From positions 59,592-123,591 of the forward strand of contig JASANG010003041.1 of assembly GCA_030248215.1 (NCBI GenBank): a stretch of 64,000 bases of DNA, read 5' to 3'. Shown in pieces: positions 24,926-36,314 of this stretch. This DNA is from Enoplolaimus lenunculus. Lineage: Eukaryota; Nematoda; Enoplea; Enoplida; Thoracostomopsidae. The number at the start of each line of letters is the position of its first letter. Position 1 is the stretch's first letter. Both the position numbers and the translations under genes were made by a program. The notes beneath the pieces were generated by a model. That model made no database searches, was not told the origin of the DNA, and was given only the letters and a program-made list of their open reading frames with translations.

Positions 24926-25339
24926 CAGGGTACAATCGGAATTTCGTTTCGGATTAGAATTCTAAATTAAAACGAGTTCCAGTTCCGATTCCGATTGCAC
25001 AATCAATCGGAATCGAAATTTCCACAATTTAATTGTAGGCCAACTTGTGATATGTCGTATAAAAATTCTGAATCACTTATCTATTAAATTGTTTTCGATA
25101 AGTTAACTTATCAATAATTGATTTTAGTTTAGCTTTGCAGAGCTAAAAATGATTGCTAACTTGTTCATGCGACTGTTTTTGAGAATTGTTGCCAGCCAAC
25201 AGACACCCTAAATATAGTTACAAATTTTGTAGTTCCGATTCCGATTTCGGTATAAATTTGCTGTTCTGAGTCCGATTCTGGTCTAAATTTGCGGTTTCGA
25301 TTCCGATTCCGGTATAATCCAATTCCGATTTGCACCCTG
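24926..25339. mobile_element. CCGATT-family hAT-like element next to CENP-A stop
   Basis: It starts CAGGGTACAATCGGAATT and ends CCGATTTGCACCCTG. Flanks are CTCTGTGG and CTCTGTTG, an 8-bp duplication with one difference. It lies only 22 nt beyond the CENP-A stop codon, so the CENP-A 3' UTR and polyadenylation site probably fall inside the element. Confidence 0.8.
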
Positions 25340-25653
25340 CTCTGTTGTTATTTTATATAGATTGTCACTATAAATTGATCGGGCTTAAGAGAATCTAGCG
25401 TTGCTTAATGCTAATACCGCATCTTGTTAAACGTTGTGGTTTTCAAAAAGCCGTATTTGGTATTGTTTGTGTCTCAACTTTGCGTTACACATATTCTTTG
25501 TTAAATGTGCACCTTTAGTCCAGTGTATTCAAACATATGATTGAAAAATTAAGTCTGGTATTTCAAAACGCAAGTATAAATCGATTGTCGGACAAATATG
25601 AGGATTTCTATTTAGATCTTGAGTAATCTATGAAGTTTTTTATTCATGTAAGC

Positions 25654-25965
25654 CAGGGTCCAACCGGAATTCCAATTTACCAGAACCGGAGTTTGGAAAA
25701 ATAACCGGAAACGGAACCGGAAAATGAAAAATACATGCCACCGAAAAAATTACTTTAATTTTCTTATTTGCATTATTGGATGAAGTAACCCTAGTTGAGA
25801 TAGGTATTCACTTTATCTGCTGTATTTTAGATTTTCATAATCCACGGAGGCGACCTGTACCTTCGATATTTTATAGCAAAATATCTTAATTTCTACCGAC
25901 CAAATTTTAACGCCGGAATTTTTAATTCCAGTGAATTTACCGGACCCGCACGGTTAAAAAATGCC
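25654..25965. repeat. CCGGTT-family copy, right end lost
   Basis: It begins CAGGGTCCAACCGGAATTCC, with ACCGGAAACGGAACCGG inside. The body matches the 23.5-kb copy. Confidence 0.55.
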
Positions 25966-26134
25966 TATTCCAATCTAATATTATCACTGGACTTTTACGC
26001 GAGTATCATATATTCCAAAATTGTCTCAAATATCATATATTATGCAGGACAGTAATGTGGCATTAAGGGATAACGAATGTTGATTTAGCTTCTATGTTTG
26101 TATTTCTGGTGAAAATTTTCCTGAAATATATTCC

Positions 26135-27283
26135 TAGGGTGCAACCGGCATTCCGGTATCCGGTGTTACGGTGTAATTCCCCCTCCCCTGTAATTTGTCT
26201 CCCGGAAAAATTGCACCAGCGGCAGTGTCTGTAAAGTCACGGTGTCATTTTTAAATTTATTGCTGGATCGCAGTACACTGGGTTTCGATAATACGATTAC
26301 GTAGATCCAGGACGAGTTTGGTTAAACAAAGCAGTGAAGGTTTTTAAAAAAATTTCGCGCCACCTTCCGTAGCATACACTAACTTATCGCCTTACAAACC
26401 CGGTCACCGATTCGTAGTTTCTTGCGTACTTTCTTGCTCAATCCATTTTCTTTATTTTTACTATCCGTTTACATTGTGACGTTGCATCGACAATGTTGGA
26501 ATAACTGTCGAAGATATTATGTGGGGTTCACTTTATAAATGGGGCAGTCGGGTCACGTTTTGTCACATGATGATTCGACATCAACATAAGTTTTTATTAA
26601 TATATGTTACGGACAGACGGAAGTAGAATATCATGTCATATTGCTATACAAAGCACGGGTACACAGGTTATCTCAACCATACAAGTGTTCGAATGTCACG
26701 TGACACTATCAGACATATTGGTGAATATCATATGATAGGCGACGGAAATAGTTTTTTATGCGGTATCTCGGCGGAATGGGTATAAATTGAAAATGTCGGA
26801 GTTTTTTATGCGGTATCTCGGCGGAATGGGTATAAATTGAAAATGTCGGAGATTTGTATATGAAAGAAGTGTCGTTTTTTTTCGTGTGGGAAAGGTAATT
26901 TTTCCGGAGGGAATTACGCCGTAACGCCGGTATTTTTTTACTATCCGATTCCGGTAAAAAATCCGGTATTTATTCACCAGTATTTTCGGTATTAAATTGA
27001 AAATTTCTCAATTTAAAACAATTGCATACTATTCTAACTTATTTTTCTAAAATTGTCTGAGCGTGTATTACCAAAATTTTTAATTTGTGTCATACTCTAT
27101 AATTGATCATACGTTTCTAGCTACTGCATTTGTTTCAGGATTTGGAATCCAAAATGTTGTCTGTACACCGTTAAAAGCGAAAACATAGCGTTAACAATGA
27201 ATTTTTCGGTAACAAGAATTTTGTTTTCCGGTTCCGGTATTTTTAACTACGGTTGCGGTGTTTTATATTCCGGTTGCACCCTG
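26135..27283. mobile_element. CCGGTT-type ends around an inserted 758-bp element
   Basis: 26135 reads TAGGGTGCAACCGGCATTCC and 27283 closes CCGGTTGCACCCTG. Between them, 26165 (GTTACGGTGTAATTCC) and 26922 (GGAATTACGCCGTAAC) are inverted repeats bounding a separate element. That inner element carries ATCATATGAT palindromes and a 50-bp tandem duplication (26754-26853). The outer flanks do not show a clean duplication, so joining the two outer ends is tentative. Confidence 0.5.
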
Positions 27284-28044
27284 CTAAAAGTACAAATAAT
27301 GAAGTTTCAAATTGTAGTATCGTATGGCATTCTGTTGCGTTTTAAGTGTAATGTTTTTTTATTGTTTTATCATACATATCTTGACACTTTGTAAATAAAT
27401 TTGTTTGGTGTCACATTGAATTTGACTATCGGAAGCTACTATTTCAGTTCAATGATAATGAGCTACAATAGTGATAAAATATTCCATGAATCTACTTACT
27501 TCTAAAATAACTATATCTGTTAGGAAGTGTCTCGAAGACTGTTTAGGTTAATTTTTATCAATCAGAATCCAAGATGGGGATTCATCTTTGGGGAGAGTTT
27601 CTGGATTGTTTTAAGAAAGTCGCTATAAAATTTACAGACTGAACGACCGACAGGCTTATAAACACGAAAAAAAATTAATTCTAAATCACGTGTAAATTGT
27701 GGAATTTTTTATAACGAGTATGCTGCAATTGTTCATATGAAATAAAAATAAATTCATTAAAGTATCGGTACATCCGCTATTTTTCTCCATACAATTTTAG
27801 AAAGCCCGTGATTACTAGGGATCGATGGGTACAATTTTACCAAATGTTGACCGGATGTAGCACCTAAATTTGTGCACTGTTGGTAGTAATTTGTTTGGTG
27901 CCAAAATATTTGTTGGCTAATTTAGAATTAAGTTGTAATTGTAACCTTCGCATTTCATTTCACTTCATTGCTTAAAATTTATGCTTCATGATTTGCACGG
28001 AAATGCAGTCGGGGAATGTGTCTATTATTACCACATTCAAAAGT
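27284..28044. other. Gene-less stretch
   Basis: AT-rich sequence in which I see neither exon nor repeat end. Confidence 0.35.
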
Positions 28045-28047
28045 TTC

Positions 28048-28725
28048 CAGGGTGTCGGATATCCGTTTCCGGCAAAATTCGGTGTTCGTTTCCGTTATAG
28101 AAATAACGGAAAGTCTATTGTTTTTGCGTTCAAAATTACTTATAAATCACGTATATCTCGCAATTTTTTTGTTACACATATGCTGCAATTGTTCGAAATG
28201 AATGAAAATTTCGAAATTCATCCAAAATCTTTCCCCTAGAACAGGGCCGGATCGTATTCCGGAGGGGCTGTAATAGAGTAAGTGTAAGCTTTAGACTAAA
28301 TTTTTTGCTTAGACTTAGGCTTTGGCGTAGAAATATGCTTTAGTTTCGGCCCTGCTCTATACATAGGCCCAAAATCTTAAAAATTTCGATGCATCCGTCA
28401 TTTTTTGTTTAAATTTTTGGTCCGGTGAAACTGCACGCCTCAACTGTATTGGCAGAAAAACAGAGATTTTTTTTACTTCAATATCCGTTTTGCGTTTCCG
28501 TTATTTTGATCACTTCGTTTCGGTTATTTTACTATCCGTAATCACCATACCAGTCACTCCATTGTGAATACATGCATGCTTAAATTGAATTGAGAAAATA
28601 GTTACAAACGTTTGAAACTTTTTGTATACTTGATGTAATATGTGTCTTCAATTTCAGTTATTCTGATCACTGTCCGTTCCCGTTATTTTTATTATTTTTG
28701 TTTTTTACGGTCCGCTCACACCCTT
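28048..28725. repeat. AACGGA-family element with a nested TTAGGC element
   Basis: 28048 begins CAGGGTGTCGGATATCCG, and AACGGAAA/TTTCCGTTA units recur up to CTCACACCCTTACC near 28725. Inside, 28240-28372 is a GAACAGGGCCGG...CGGCCCTGCTCTATAC element with TTAGGC-like hexamers. Confidence 0.5.
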
Positions 28726-28974
28726 ACCTTGGTGTATTACATGTATATATAGATATATATGAAAATGAAACGTCAGTGCCGAAGGTGATGGAAAGTATAT
28801 ATAAACATACTGATGAAATCTTTGATATTTCGTTTAAAAAATGAGCTAGGGTTAGAATGTTTTGCAGAAATACAATATATTTTGAATTTTTAAACTGTGA
28901 TTTGACGTATTTATTTATTTTCGGGGTTTCAATTATTAACATTGTATTTTTATTACGTTATAATAACTCAGAAA

Positions 28975-30072
28975 ATGGGCGGTGGTCAAGTTGGCGGATT
29001 GAATATTTTACCAAAAAAGCGATGGCATGTACGGACGCGTGAGAACATCGAACGTGTACGGCGAGATGAAGCTGCTGCCGCTGAACAAGAGCGTCAAGCT
29101 GCGCAACGCGTAGCGCTTGCAGAGAGTGAGGCTCGAACTGAGCTGTTACGACGTAAGGCTCGTGCTAATCGCGAAAGGACTGATGAGTCTGAAGTGGCGT
29201 CTAGTCATCATGGTAGAAGTGGGCCTTCGCTCGCCAGTCGCAGATGTGGCAGTGATGCGGCACCTGTTGCTGACAGAGAACGGCCATCCACGTCGTATGC
29301 ATTAGAAGAGAGCGTGAAAAAAGAAAGAAAGTCGTCAGACACAAAAGGGGAGTGGAATGAAGGAAATCAAATCTCGAGCGACACAATTGTCATTGGTCGC
29401 GATGGTCATGTCAATTTTTTCAAGGATTTGGAAGAAAAGGGATGCTTTCAGGGAAGCAAGAGTGTTAATCTGGATACTATTCGAGACAAGCACCAGGCCA
29501 GAGATGAGTATCATTTCTCGATTGGTGCGTTAAAATATTTGGATGGCACGGGAGCTGGTGGGCGATCCAGGGATAAGCCATGGTATGAACGTACTCCGGA
29601 ACGAGTGACGCAAAATCGGAACTGTAGTGCAATGCAGAAAGGCACGCCAGAAGGACGCAAAAGGAAATTTGAGGGGAATGAGAAAGGGAAGATTACAGTT
29701 GTAGAACAATCTAGAGAAAAAATACGTAGGAAAATGCGGCAAAGAAGGCGATCTTCAAACAGTAGTTCATCATCCAGTGAAAGTGACGAATGGGTTGAGA
29801 AGTCAAAAGATGCACCGCATAATGCTAAGCGCTCAGCTATTGCATCTACAGTCACTAATAAGAAAAAGTCAATAGCTCAGCTCCGAGCAGATAGACTGAA
29901 GCGTGAACAAGCCGAGCAGTTAAAAACAAATCAACTGATGAATACAATTAACGGGAGCTCGACATCTAAAGTTTCTGCAAGCGGCGAAACTAAGTCCGAA
30001 GGGTGCAACGGTATTCGTCAGAAATACAGCTCGCAATATTTTCCTGAAATATGTCGGCAGAATCGGCGATAA
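28975..30072 (+). CDS. LENG1: LENG1-like CIR_N-domain protein
   Basis: A single exon of 366 residues from ATG at 28975. The N-terminus reads NILPKKRWHVRTRENIERVR, followed by RRDEA and an Ala/Glu/Arg-rich helix to about residue 70. This is the CIR_N-type domain that opens human LENG1. Further matches to LENG1 come in order: a FFKDLEEKG segment (about residue 145), a GALKYLDG segment with a following KPWYE (about 190-215), an acidic Ser-rich tract, QLRADRLKREQAEQ (about 310), and a C-terminal KYSSQYFPEICRQ. Eight extra residues (MGGGQVGG) precede the usual start. LENG1 is nuclear and found with spliceosomal proteins; its biochemical role is poorly known. The frame upstream of 28975 is open to another ATG at 28942, but homology favours 28975. 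Confidence 0.9.
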   Translation: MGGGQVGGLNILPKKRWHVRTRENIERVRRDEAAAAEQERQAAQRVALAESEARTELLRRKARANRERTDESEVASSHHGRSGPSLASRRCGSDAAPVADRERPSTSYALEESVKKERKSSDTKGEWNEGNQISSDTIVIGRDGHVNFFKDLEEKGCFQGSKSVNLDTIRDKHQARDEYHFSIGALKYLDGTGAGGRSRDKPWYERTPERVTQNRNCSAMQKGTPEGRKRKFEGNEKGKITVVEQSREKIRRKMRQRRRSSNSSSSSSESDEWVEKSKDAPHNAKRSAIASTVTNKKKSIAQLRADRLKREQAEQLKTNQLMNTINGSSTSKVSASGETKSEGCNGIRQKYSSQYFPEICRQNRR

Positions 30073-30244
30073 TCTGGCCATTTCATTTAAAGCTTGAAGC
30101 TATGCAAATGCATAGTACAGTGCTTGAAAGAGATTGGGGCGAGCGGGTCCACCCAACATCCGAGTTCCCCAGTTGATCTCCACCCGCGCTATTTTAAAAG
30201 TCTCCCTCGGACACAAAAATTCTTTACAATTTTTAGATTTTTAA

Positions 30245-31905
30245 GTACAATTTACGGGCCCTTTCGGTTATCCCCCAAGCCCGCGTTTGCCCAAAAGTGG
30301 TTGGATTTTGAAAGTTTTTGCACATTTGAGCTTCTCATGACTTACCCTGATCATTTCACACGCAAATTCGAATTTTTGAAAAATTCGATTTTTTAAGGTC
30401 CCAATCCGGGGTTCACGTTATAACTGGGACATCCTTGAACACGTTTTGTCTGTGTTGATTACGGACGTGGCGATACCAAAATTTTTGCCGATGCCGATGC
30501 CAATTCCACCTTTAGTACACCGCGCTTAATAAAGAGTTAGGATACTACATTACATCATTATATGAAGAATTAAACCTTGACCATCATAAACGATTAGAAT
30601 TTTATAAGAAGTGTTCGTTTCAATAAATTTTATCAAACAAACGCAAAAGAGAACAGTTTTCTTGACCTTGCACTAGATATGCGTCCATAAATGAAATATG
30701 AACTGATAGCATTCCAACTAACTGTTATACGTATGTGCAAAAGTATCGGCAAAGAATCGGCAATTTTTTTGTAGTGCTGATCCCGATACTCATGAAAAGT
30801 GCCGATTATTACCGAAGCCGATTAATCGGCACATCCCTAATGTTGAATCGACGTCAACATATATTTTGATATCTGAATGCGAAAAGTGGTTTTGTAGACA
30901 ATATGTGAATGTTACATGATGTTGGCTTACAAATCGATGATCTCCAGAAATCATCGTATACAAAAAGCCATATGTTACATGATACCGCGGGACATTTATG
31001 GGTATATCATATGATATTCCGAATTCTACCGAATATCACGTGGCATTATGTAGGACAATATAATTTATGAGCACGAATAATATAACAAAAAGCCAGATAA
31101 TGTAGCTTTAAGTGATTTCAAATACTAAATTAGCTTTTATTCTTCTGTTTCTGGCGGAATTTTTGCCTAAATATTCCCAAGTACAAATAATTCAAACTTT
31201 AAATTTTAGTATTGTATGATATCCTACAGGATATTCGGGCTATTTTACCACAATTTTGCAGACATTTTCAAACATGTCATGTAATACTGACGGACAATAT
31301 TTCAAAAAATCATATGATGTTGCTGTACAAACAGTGGATGTCGCATCAGAATAGCATACAATTCAATATTTTTGAATTGGACAGCGGATTTACGTGCCCA
31401 CGAAATGTTACCCGCTATTGTAATAGGGACAAAACGTGTTCCAGGCTGCCCCAGTTATAACGTGGACCCCGTACAAGGTCCCCCTTTGGGACCCAAAAAT
31501 TTTTTTGTCGAAAAGTTTCACAAATTACTGAGTCCAAAGGTGTTAAATTATTTGTAATCAGGCGATTGTTAACGAGTTATTGTCATGCCAAATCAGTTAT
31601 TTGACAATAATTCGTTAACCAATCATCTGATTGCAAGAAAAATTAACACCGTTGGACTCAGCTCCGCAAGCTGCATCAAATGATATACAATTTGTTAAAC
31701 CTCTGGACAAAAAGAATTTGTGAAGTCCCAAGGGGGGACCTTGGGACCTTCAAAAATCTATTTTTTGAAAAATTCAAATTTGGGTGTAAAATGATCAGGG
31801 CAAATCAGGAGAAGTTCAAATATGCATATATTTTCAAAATCCGACCACTTTTGGGCAAACGCGGGCTAGAGGGGGAGATACCCGAAAAGACTACAATTTA
31901 AACCA
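30245..31905. mobile_element. Long-armed element with two layers of inserted elements
   Basis: Arms of about 160 bp at 30250-30407 and 31735-31900 are inverted copies; a shared core reads CCCGCGTTTGCCCAAAAGTGG. Inside lies a second element, 30411-31470, with ends GGGGTTCACGTTATAAC and GTTATAACGTGGACCCC. Inside that, 30464-30841 is a CCGATGCCGATGCC element ending GGCACATCCCTA. A 134-bp palindrome (31528-31661) sits between the middle element and the right arm. No transposase is present. Confidence 0.6.
31528..31661. repeat. 134-bp palindrome
   Basis: Left arm CTGAGTCCAAAGGTGTTAA and right arm TTAACACCGTTGGACTCAG pair across almost the whole segment, including inner GGCGATTGTTAACGA / TCGTTAACCAATCATC. 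This should extrude or fold as a long hairpin. Confidence 0.8.
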
Positions 31906-32182
31906 GTGTTACATCGCGCATCATTGTAGGTCGAGGCAAAATATCGTGATTTTAACGTTCGAAAACGTTTACTTCCGCCCGCATTTCGCCTCGCCTTTCT
32001 GGTAGTGGGGTCTTACTCTTACCCATTCGCCAGCACCCTAAGGAAATCCTCGTGTATAAAAATTAGAAAATGCACTGGCTGTAGCGTGAAAAATCGAGCA
32101 TGCCGTAATTCCGGTGATTTCTGGTAATTGCATATTAAACTAAATTTTGGTATATTGTGTTAACTTTGTATGTAATATATAC

Positions 32183-32497
32183 CAGGGTGCAACCGGAGGT
32201 GAAAAATACCGGAGCCGGAGCCGGAGGTGATGCGAAATTATGTAGTAAAAAATGATGGTTAACTGGTTAATTTTAGCCGATATCTGCAATATGTTGTTAA
32301 GTTATTTGGTTTTACGTAAATTTTCTGGAAAATTTCGGAAATTCTTTTCTGAAAATTGTGACAAAAGTAAATCGAAACACTAAACAGAGAAATTTTGGTA
32401 AATTCTGCGAAATTTTTACCACCGAAATTGCCGGAACCTCTGGCAAAAATTCTACGGCCAGAACCGGAGCCGAAGGCAGACCTCCGGTTGTGCCCTG
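32183..32497. mobile_element. CCGGAG-family hAT-like element with perfect 8-bp duplication
   Basis: It begins CAGGGTGCAACCGGAGG and ends CCTCCGGTTGTGCCCTG. ATATATAC flanks both sides exactly. Subterminal arrays are ACCGGAGCCGGAGCCGG. 315 bp, non-coding. Confidence 0.88.
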
Positions 32498-32593
32498 ATA
32501 TATACTCAGCGTTAAAGCCAAAATCTGATAACAGAACCATTTATTCGCAATAAAAGTACAAAAGCAACTGCGAACTCGGAACTAAGGTTCTGC

Positions 32594-32650
32594 GACAGAC
32601 ATTTTTATTAGCTGGGGTTATTACAGACATTTTTATTAGCTGGGGTTATT
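32594..32650. repeat. 28-bp tandem duplication
   Basis: Two adjacent copies of a 28-nt unit containing TTTTTATTAGCTGGGGTTAT. Confidence 0.8.
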
Positions 32651-32765
32651 GGTTGGTATATACCTGTCTATTAGAAAAAGGCTGTACTCTTCATTGTTGG
32701 TGCAGTGTTAGGTTTGATTATTTATTGTATTAGTACGTAGTACCATTATATGTTTGTTTGTGTAT

Positions 32766-33127
32766 CGAGGTGCAACTGAAGGTCTGCCTCCGTCTCCGGC
32801 AGGAAATCTACCCCCGATAGCATTTTTGCTGGACGTTCCGGCAAATTCTGTTGTAAGTTTTTTCGTATTTTGGTACAAGCTGTGCTATTCGACCAGCTGC
32901 TTGTAACTGGCGGGGTGCTTTTAAATGTTTTAATTGGCAAATTTATTCAAATGAAAGTTTTGCAACACTTTTGACTGCCCTTTGCAGAATATTGTCAAAA
33001 TTATCAAATTCCACGCAAAGTTTATTACCTAATTTTGTTTAACCTCCGGTTACACATCCGGGTCCGGCTGGCTACGGCAAAATTTGTTGACCCCCGACTC
33101 TGGTTTTCGCCCTCCGGTTGCACACTG
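32766..33127. mobile_element. CCGGAG-family element with perfect 8-bp duplication
   Basis: It starts CGAGGTGCAACTGAAGG and ends CCTCCGGTTGCACACTG. TTGTGTAT flanks both ends exactly, confirming 8-bp target duplication for this family. Confidence 0.85.
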
Positions 33128-33510
33128 TTGTGTATATACTATTTATACAGTTGGTTTCATTTCTGACCGTTATTCAGTATAGATAAACATTTTTCTGACC
33201 AGAAAGTTGTGTTTTACTTGTGCCATGTGAGCATTTTGGTCACTATTAGCGTATATTTCGGGCAACAATTCTACCAGAGTTGGGTGATTTTTCGCTGAAC
33301 ACAGATTTTCGGTTGTAAGTACCCTACAAAACAGTGTTGCCATCAGTGTCGTGTGGTGTGATGGCGGAGGTGGTGATATGTCAACTGCCCCGCCCAGCTG
33401 GAGGTGAAGCGAAAGCAAGTATATAGTTAAAATGAGATTCTGAATCTGTGATATTTGGCAATCCGCTTTGATGACACTGTTTTTGGTCATTTTTGACAGC
33501 ATTTGGAATC

Positions 33511-34400
33511 AGGGTATAAACGGTTAGCTAAAATGGACCATGTACAGAATAGGGCCTGAACGTTTTCCGTTAGGGATGTAATAGAGACAGCTTAAGCTTT
33601 CAATTATCTTTTTCGCTTAGGCTTAGGAATGTGGTCATCCTTAGGCTTAGGTTTAGGAATATGCTTAGGTACTTTCCGGCCCTGTTCTATACATGGTCTG
33701 TAAAAATAACGGAAACGGATAGTGATCAAAATAACAGAAACGGGAATTGAAAAGTATAAAAGTTTCAAAGATGTTTCTACCACAACAATTGAAGCATGCA
33801 AGTTTTCACCGGACTTTGTAAAATTTAAAAGAAAATAGCGTATGCCCAAGATTTTGGATGAATTTCCTAATGTTTCTTCATATCGAACAATTACAATATA
33901 TTTGTAATGAAAACGTACGGGCTACATACGTGATTTATAACTACTCTGCAAAAAATGGCGAATAAAATTGACTCTCCGAAATAGGCTCTACGGAACTACT
34001 GTATTAACCCGAATAAGAGGGGGAATGATTTGGCCTCTCCAAAGGGTACCCCCTTGTTATTCGGTTACGGACTGTTATTTATTTTTAACCCACGGTCCGT
34101 CGCCTTCGTTACTGATATATATCTGGTACTGCAACTATCCGTTGAATTAAACGTATATTTGTCTCGTTTCAATAGTTTGAGCGATAATAAAAGGTTATAC
34201 TTAGGAATGTACTTTCAAAATTTAAGTACGCTGTAAAGTTTCGAACTCAAATTATGTGGTCCTGGAGTCATTTATGTGCTACAATTATAGTTAATTGACA
34301 TTTATGGACTCTAATTAGGGTTTCGGGACTATCCGCTTACGGACTCTTATTAATTCGGACCTAAAATTGGGACCCCACTTTTATTTGGGTCGATACAGTA
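33511..34400. repeat. AACGGA element with nested TTAGGC element, then TACTGTA element
   Basis: 33511 begins CAGGGTATAAACGG. At about 33536-33708 a TTAGGC element interrupts it (CCATGTACAGAATAGGGCC ... GGCCCTGTTCTATACATGG), after which AACGGAAACGGATAG resumes. 33997-34400 is a TACTGTATTAACCCGAATAAG element ending GGGTCGATACAGTA. Confidence 0.6.
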
Positions 34401-34446
34401 CGCAAACAGACAAATTCGACTCCACGAGAATCAAATACGCAACTCA

Positions 34447-35060
34447 TGCGGGGTTCACGTTATAACGGGGGCAGCTTGGGACACGTTTTGTCCCTATTAG
34501 ACTATTGGGTCAGATTTTGTCTGCTTGTAGACCCCATATTGTATTCAAAAATTCGTATTTGTCTGCTAATATGTGTAGGTCACCTTTTGTCCTTCAATAT
34601 CATATGATATTCGAGCTATTGTCTTTGAATATCATATGATGTATTTTCAAATGTCTGCATACTTGAGGTTACATACCCAAATTGTCCTGTTGAATATCAT
34701 ATACTAGAATTTGAAATTTGAATTTTTGAATTATGAAGCTGTGGTTTTAAGCGATTTTGTGTCGGAAACGATTTGCAGGCATGTATTTGGTATTTAAAGC
34801 ACGTTTGTGCCTCTGCCGTCCAACTTTTCATTCATTTATTAGTACCCTAAGGTTGCACTGTCCCGCTGAATATCATTGGTGAAATTTTGGAATATCATTA
34901 TATTCGCATAAATGTCCGACTGTGTCACATGACATACCGTCCCTTGTACACATTGATCGTTTGAGAGCGGTGGTTTGTAAGCTAAGGGCATATGACATTC
35001 GAGTTTTGTCTGTTGACCCGATATAAGTGCCCAAATTTAAACCTGAGTTAAAATATTGAA
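34447..35060. repeat. GGGGTTCACGTTATAAC element, left end and body
   Basis: The same end and body as the middle element at 30411-31470, including two ATCATATGAT palindromes at 34601 and 34633. The right inverted end is not found. Confidence 0.5.
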
Positions 35061-35239
35061 CCACATTCCTGCATAATTCCATGATAATTTAAAATTTTGA
35101 TTTCGTAAAACATGCCGAAATTAAAAAACTTCAGTTTAGCTTGATATTTATCGGAATAATGACATCGTATTTTTAAGTTATCTCAAAATTAACTCTGAAA
35201 ATTTTGCATCGAATACACAACGTCAAATACTAAACTCAG

Positions 35240-36230
35240 CGCGTCGCTTTTATACTTATATAACAATGAGACCAGTGTATAGAACGGGCGGAACAGTATT
35301 ATAAGCATATTCCTAAGCCTAAGTCTAAGCCTATAGCTAAGAATGAGCATATTTCTAACTGTCAAAAATAGATACATTTTCGGTTCCGCAGTAGTCCATA
35401 AATCACAAAAAGTGAGTATTATATTCAAGTTTTAAAAAATTAAAATTAAATTGAAATTATCAGGGGAGGTTATGAGGAGCCAAATCGGCATTATGTTCCG
35501 ATTGGAACAATCCTAAGTTTAAGCCTTCTCAGCGTAATAAACACAAGTCTAAAACAAAGCTTAGCCTAAGCCCAAGCATACAAATTTGTCTAAAACTTAA
35601 GCCTTGTCTATTTGGGTCTAGTGAGAAGGCGGGCAATAGCGGATCTAATGGTTGGCGGGCGAGCGTATGCCCCCCGGTTAGAAATTTTTAAGAAGTACGA
35701 AATTCGTCCAAAATGAAGGACCGGCGAATTTGTACACGCCTCAGTTGTGTTGGTAGAAAAATAATGCATTTTTAAAATTTTTATACTTCAATATCCTTTT
35801 CCGTTATATTGATCACTTATCCGTTTCGGTTATTTTTACTATCCATTTACACCCTAACGGATAGTATATATTTTTCTGCTAACACAACTGAGGCGTGCGA
35901 ATTTTCACGGGTTTTCTAAAATTTTGTAGAAAAAATGGCGGATGCATCGAAATTTTTAAGATTTTGGATGAACTTCGTAATTTTTGTTTCATTTACGGAC
36001 AATTGCAGCATATCTGCAATCAAAAATTGCGGAGATATACACGTGATTTATTACTTATTTTCAGCGTACTGTCGTGACCCGAATAAGAGGGGGGACTGAT
36101 ATGTATTTGGCCTACTCGCTTGCAGTTCCGCACAAAAACGTTCCTTCCATGATCCTTACATGGGACGAACTATTAATATAATTTTGAGAAATAAATCGTC
36201 GTAATTTCTTTTAAAACATAAGCCTAAAAG
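35240..36230. repeat. Mixed remnants of TTAGGC, AACGGA and TACTGTA elements
   Basis: CCTAAGCC-type hexamers run through 35300-35345 and 35515-35600. AACGGATAG and TTTTCCGTTA units lie at 35800-35860, and GTCGTGACCCGAATAAGAGG at 36070. These lie just upstream of the arginyl-tRNA synthetase start and leave little room for missing upstream exons. Confidence 0.5.
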
Positions 36231-36314
36231 CAAAAAAATCTTTGCAACACTTTAAACTTACCGAAATCGAAATACGTGTAAAAAATCAAGTTGTTTGGGC
36301 TAAATTCAATTTAG

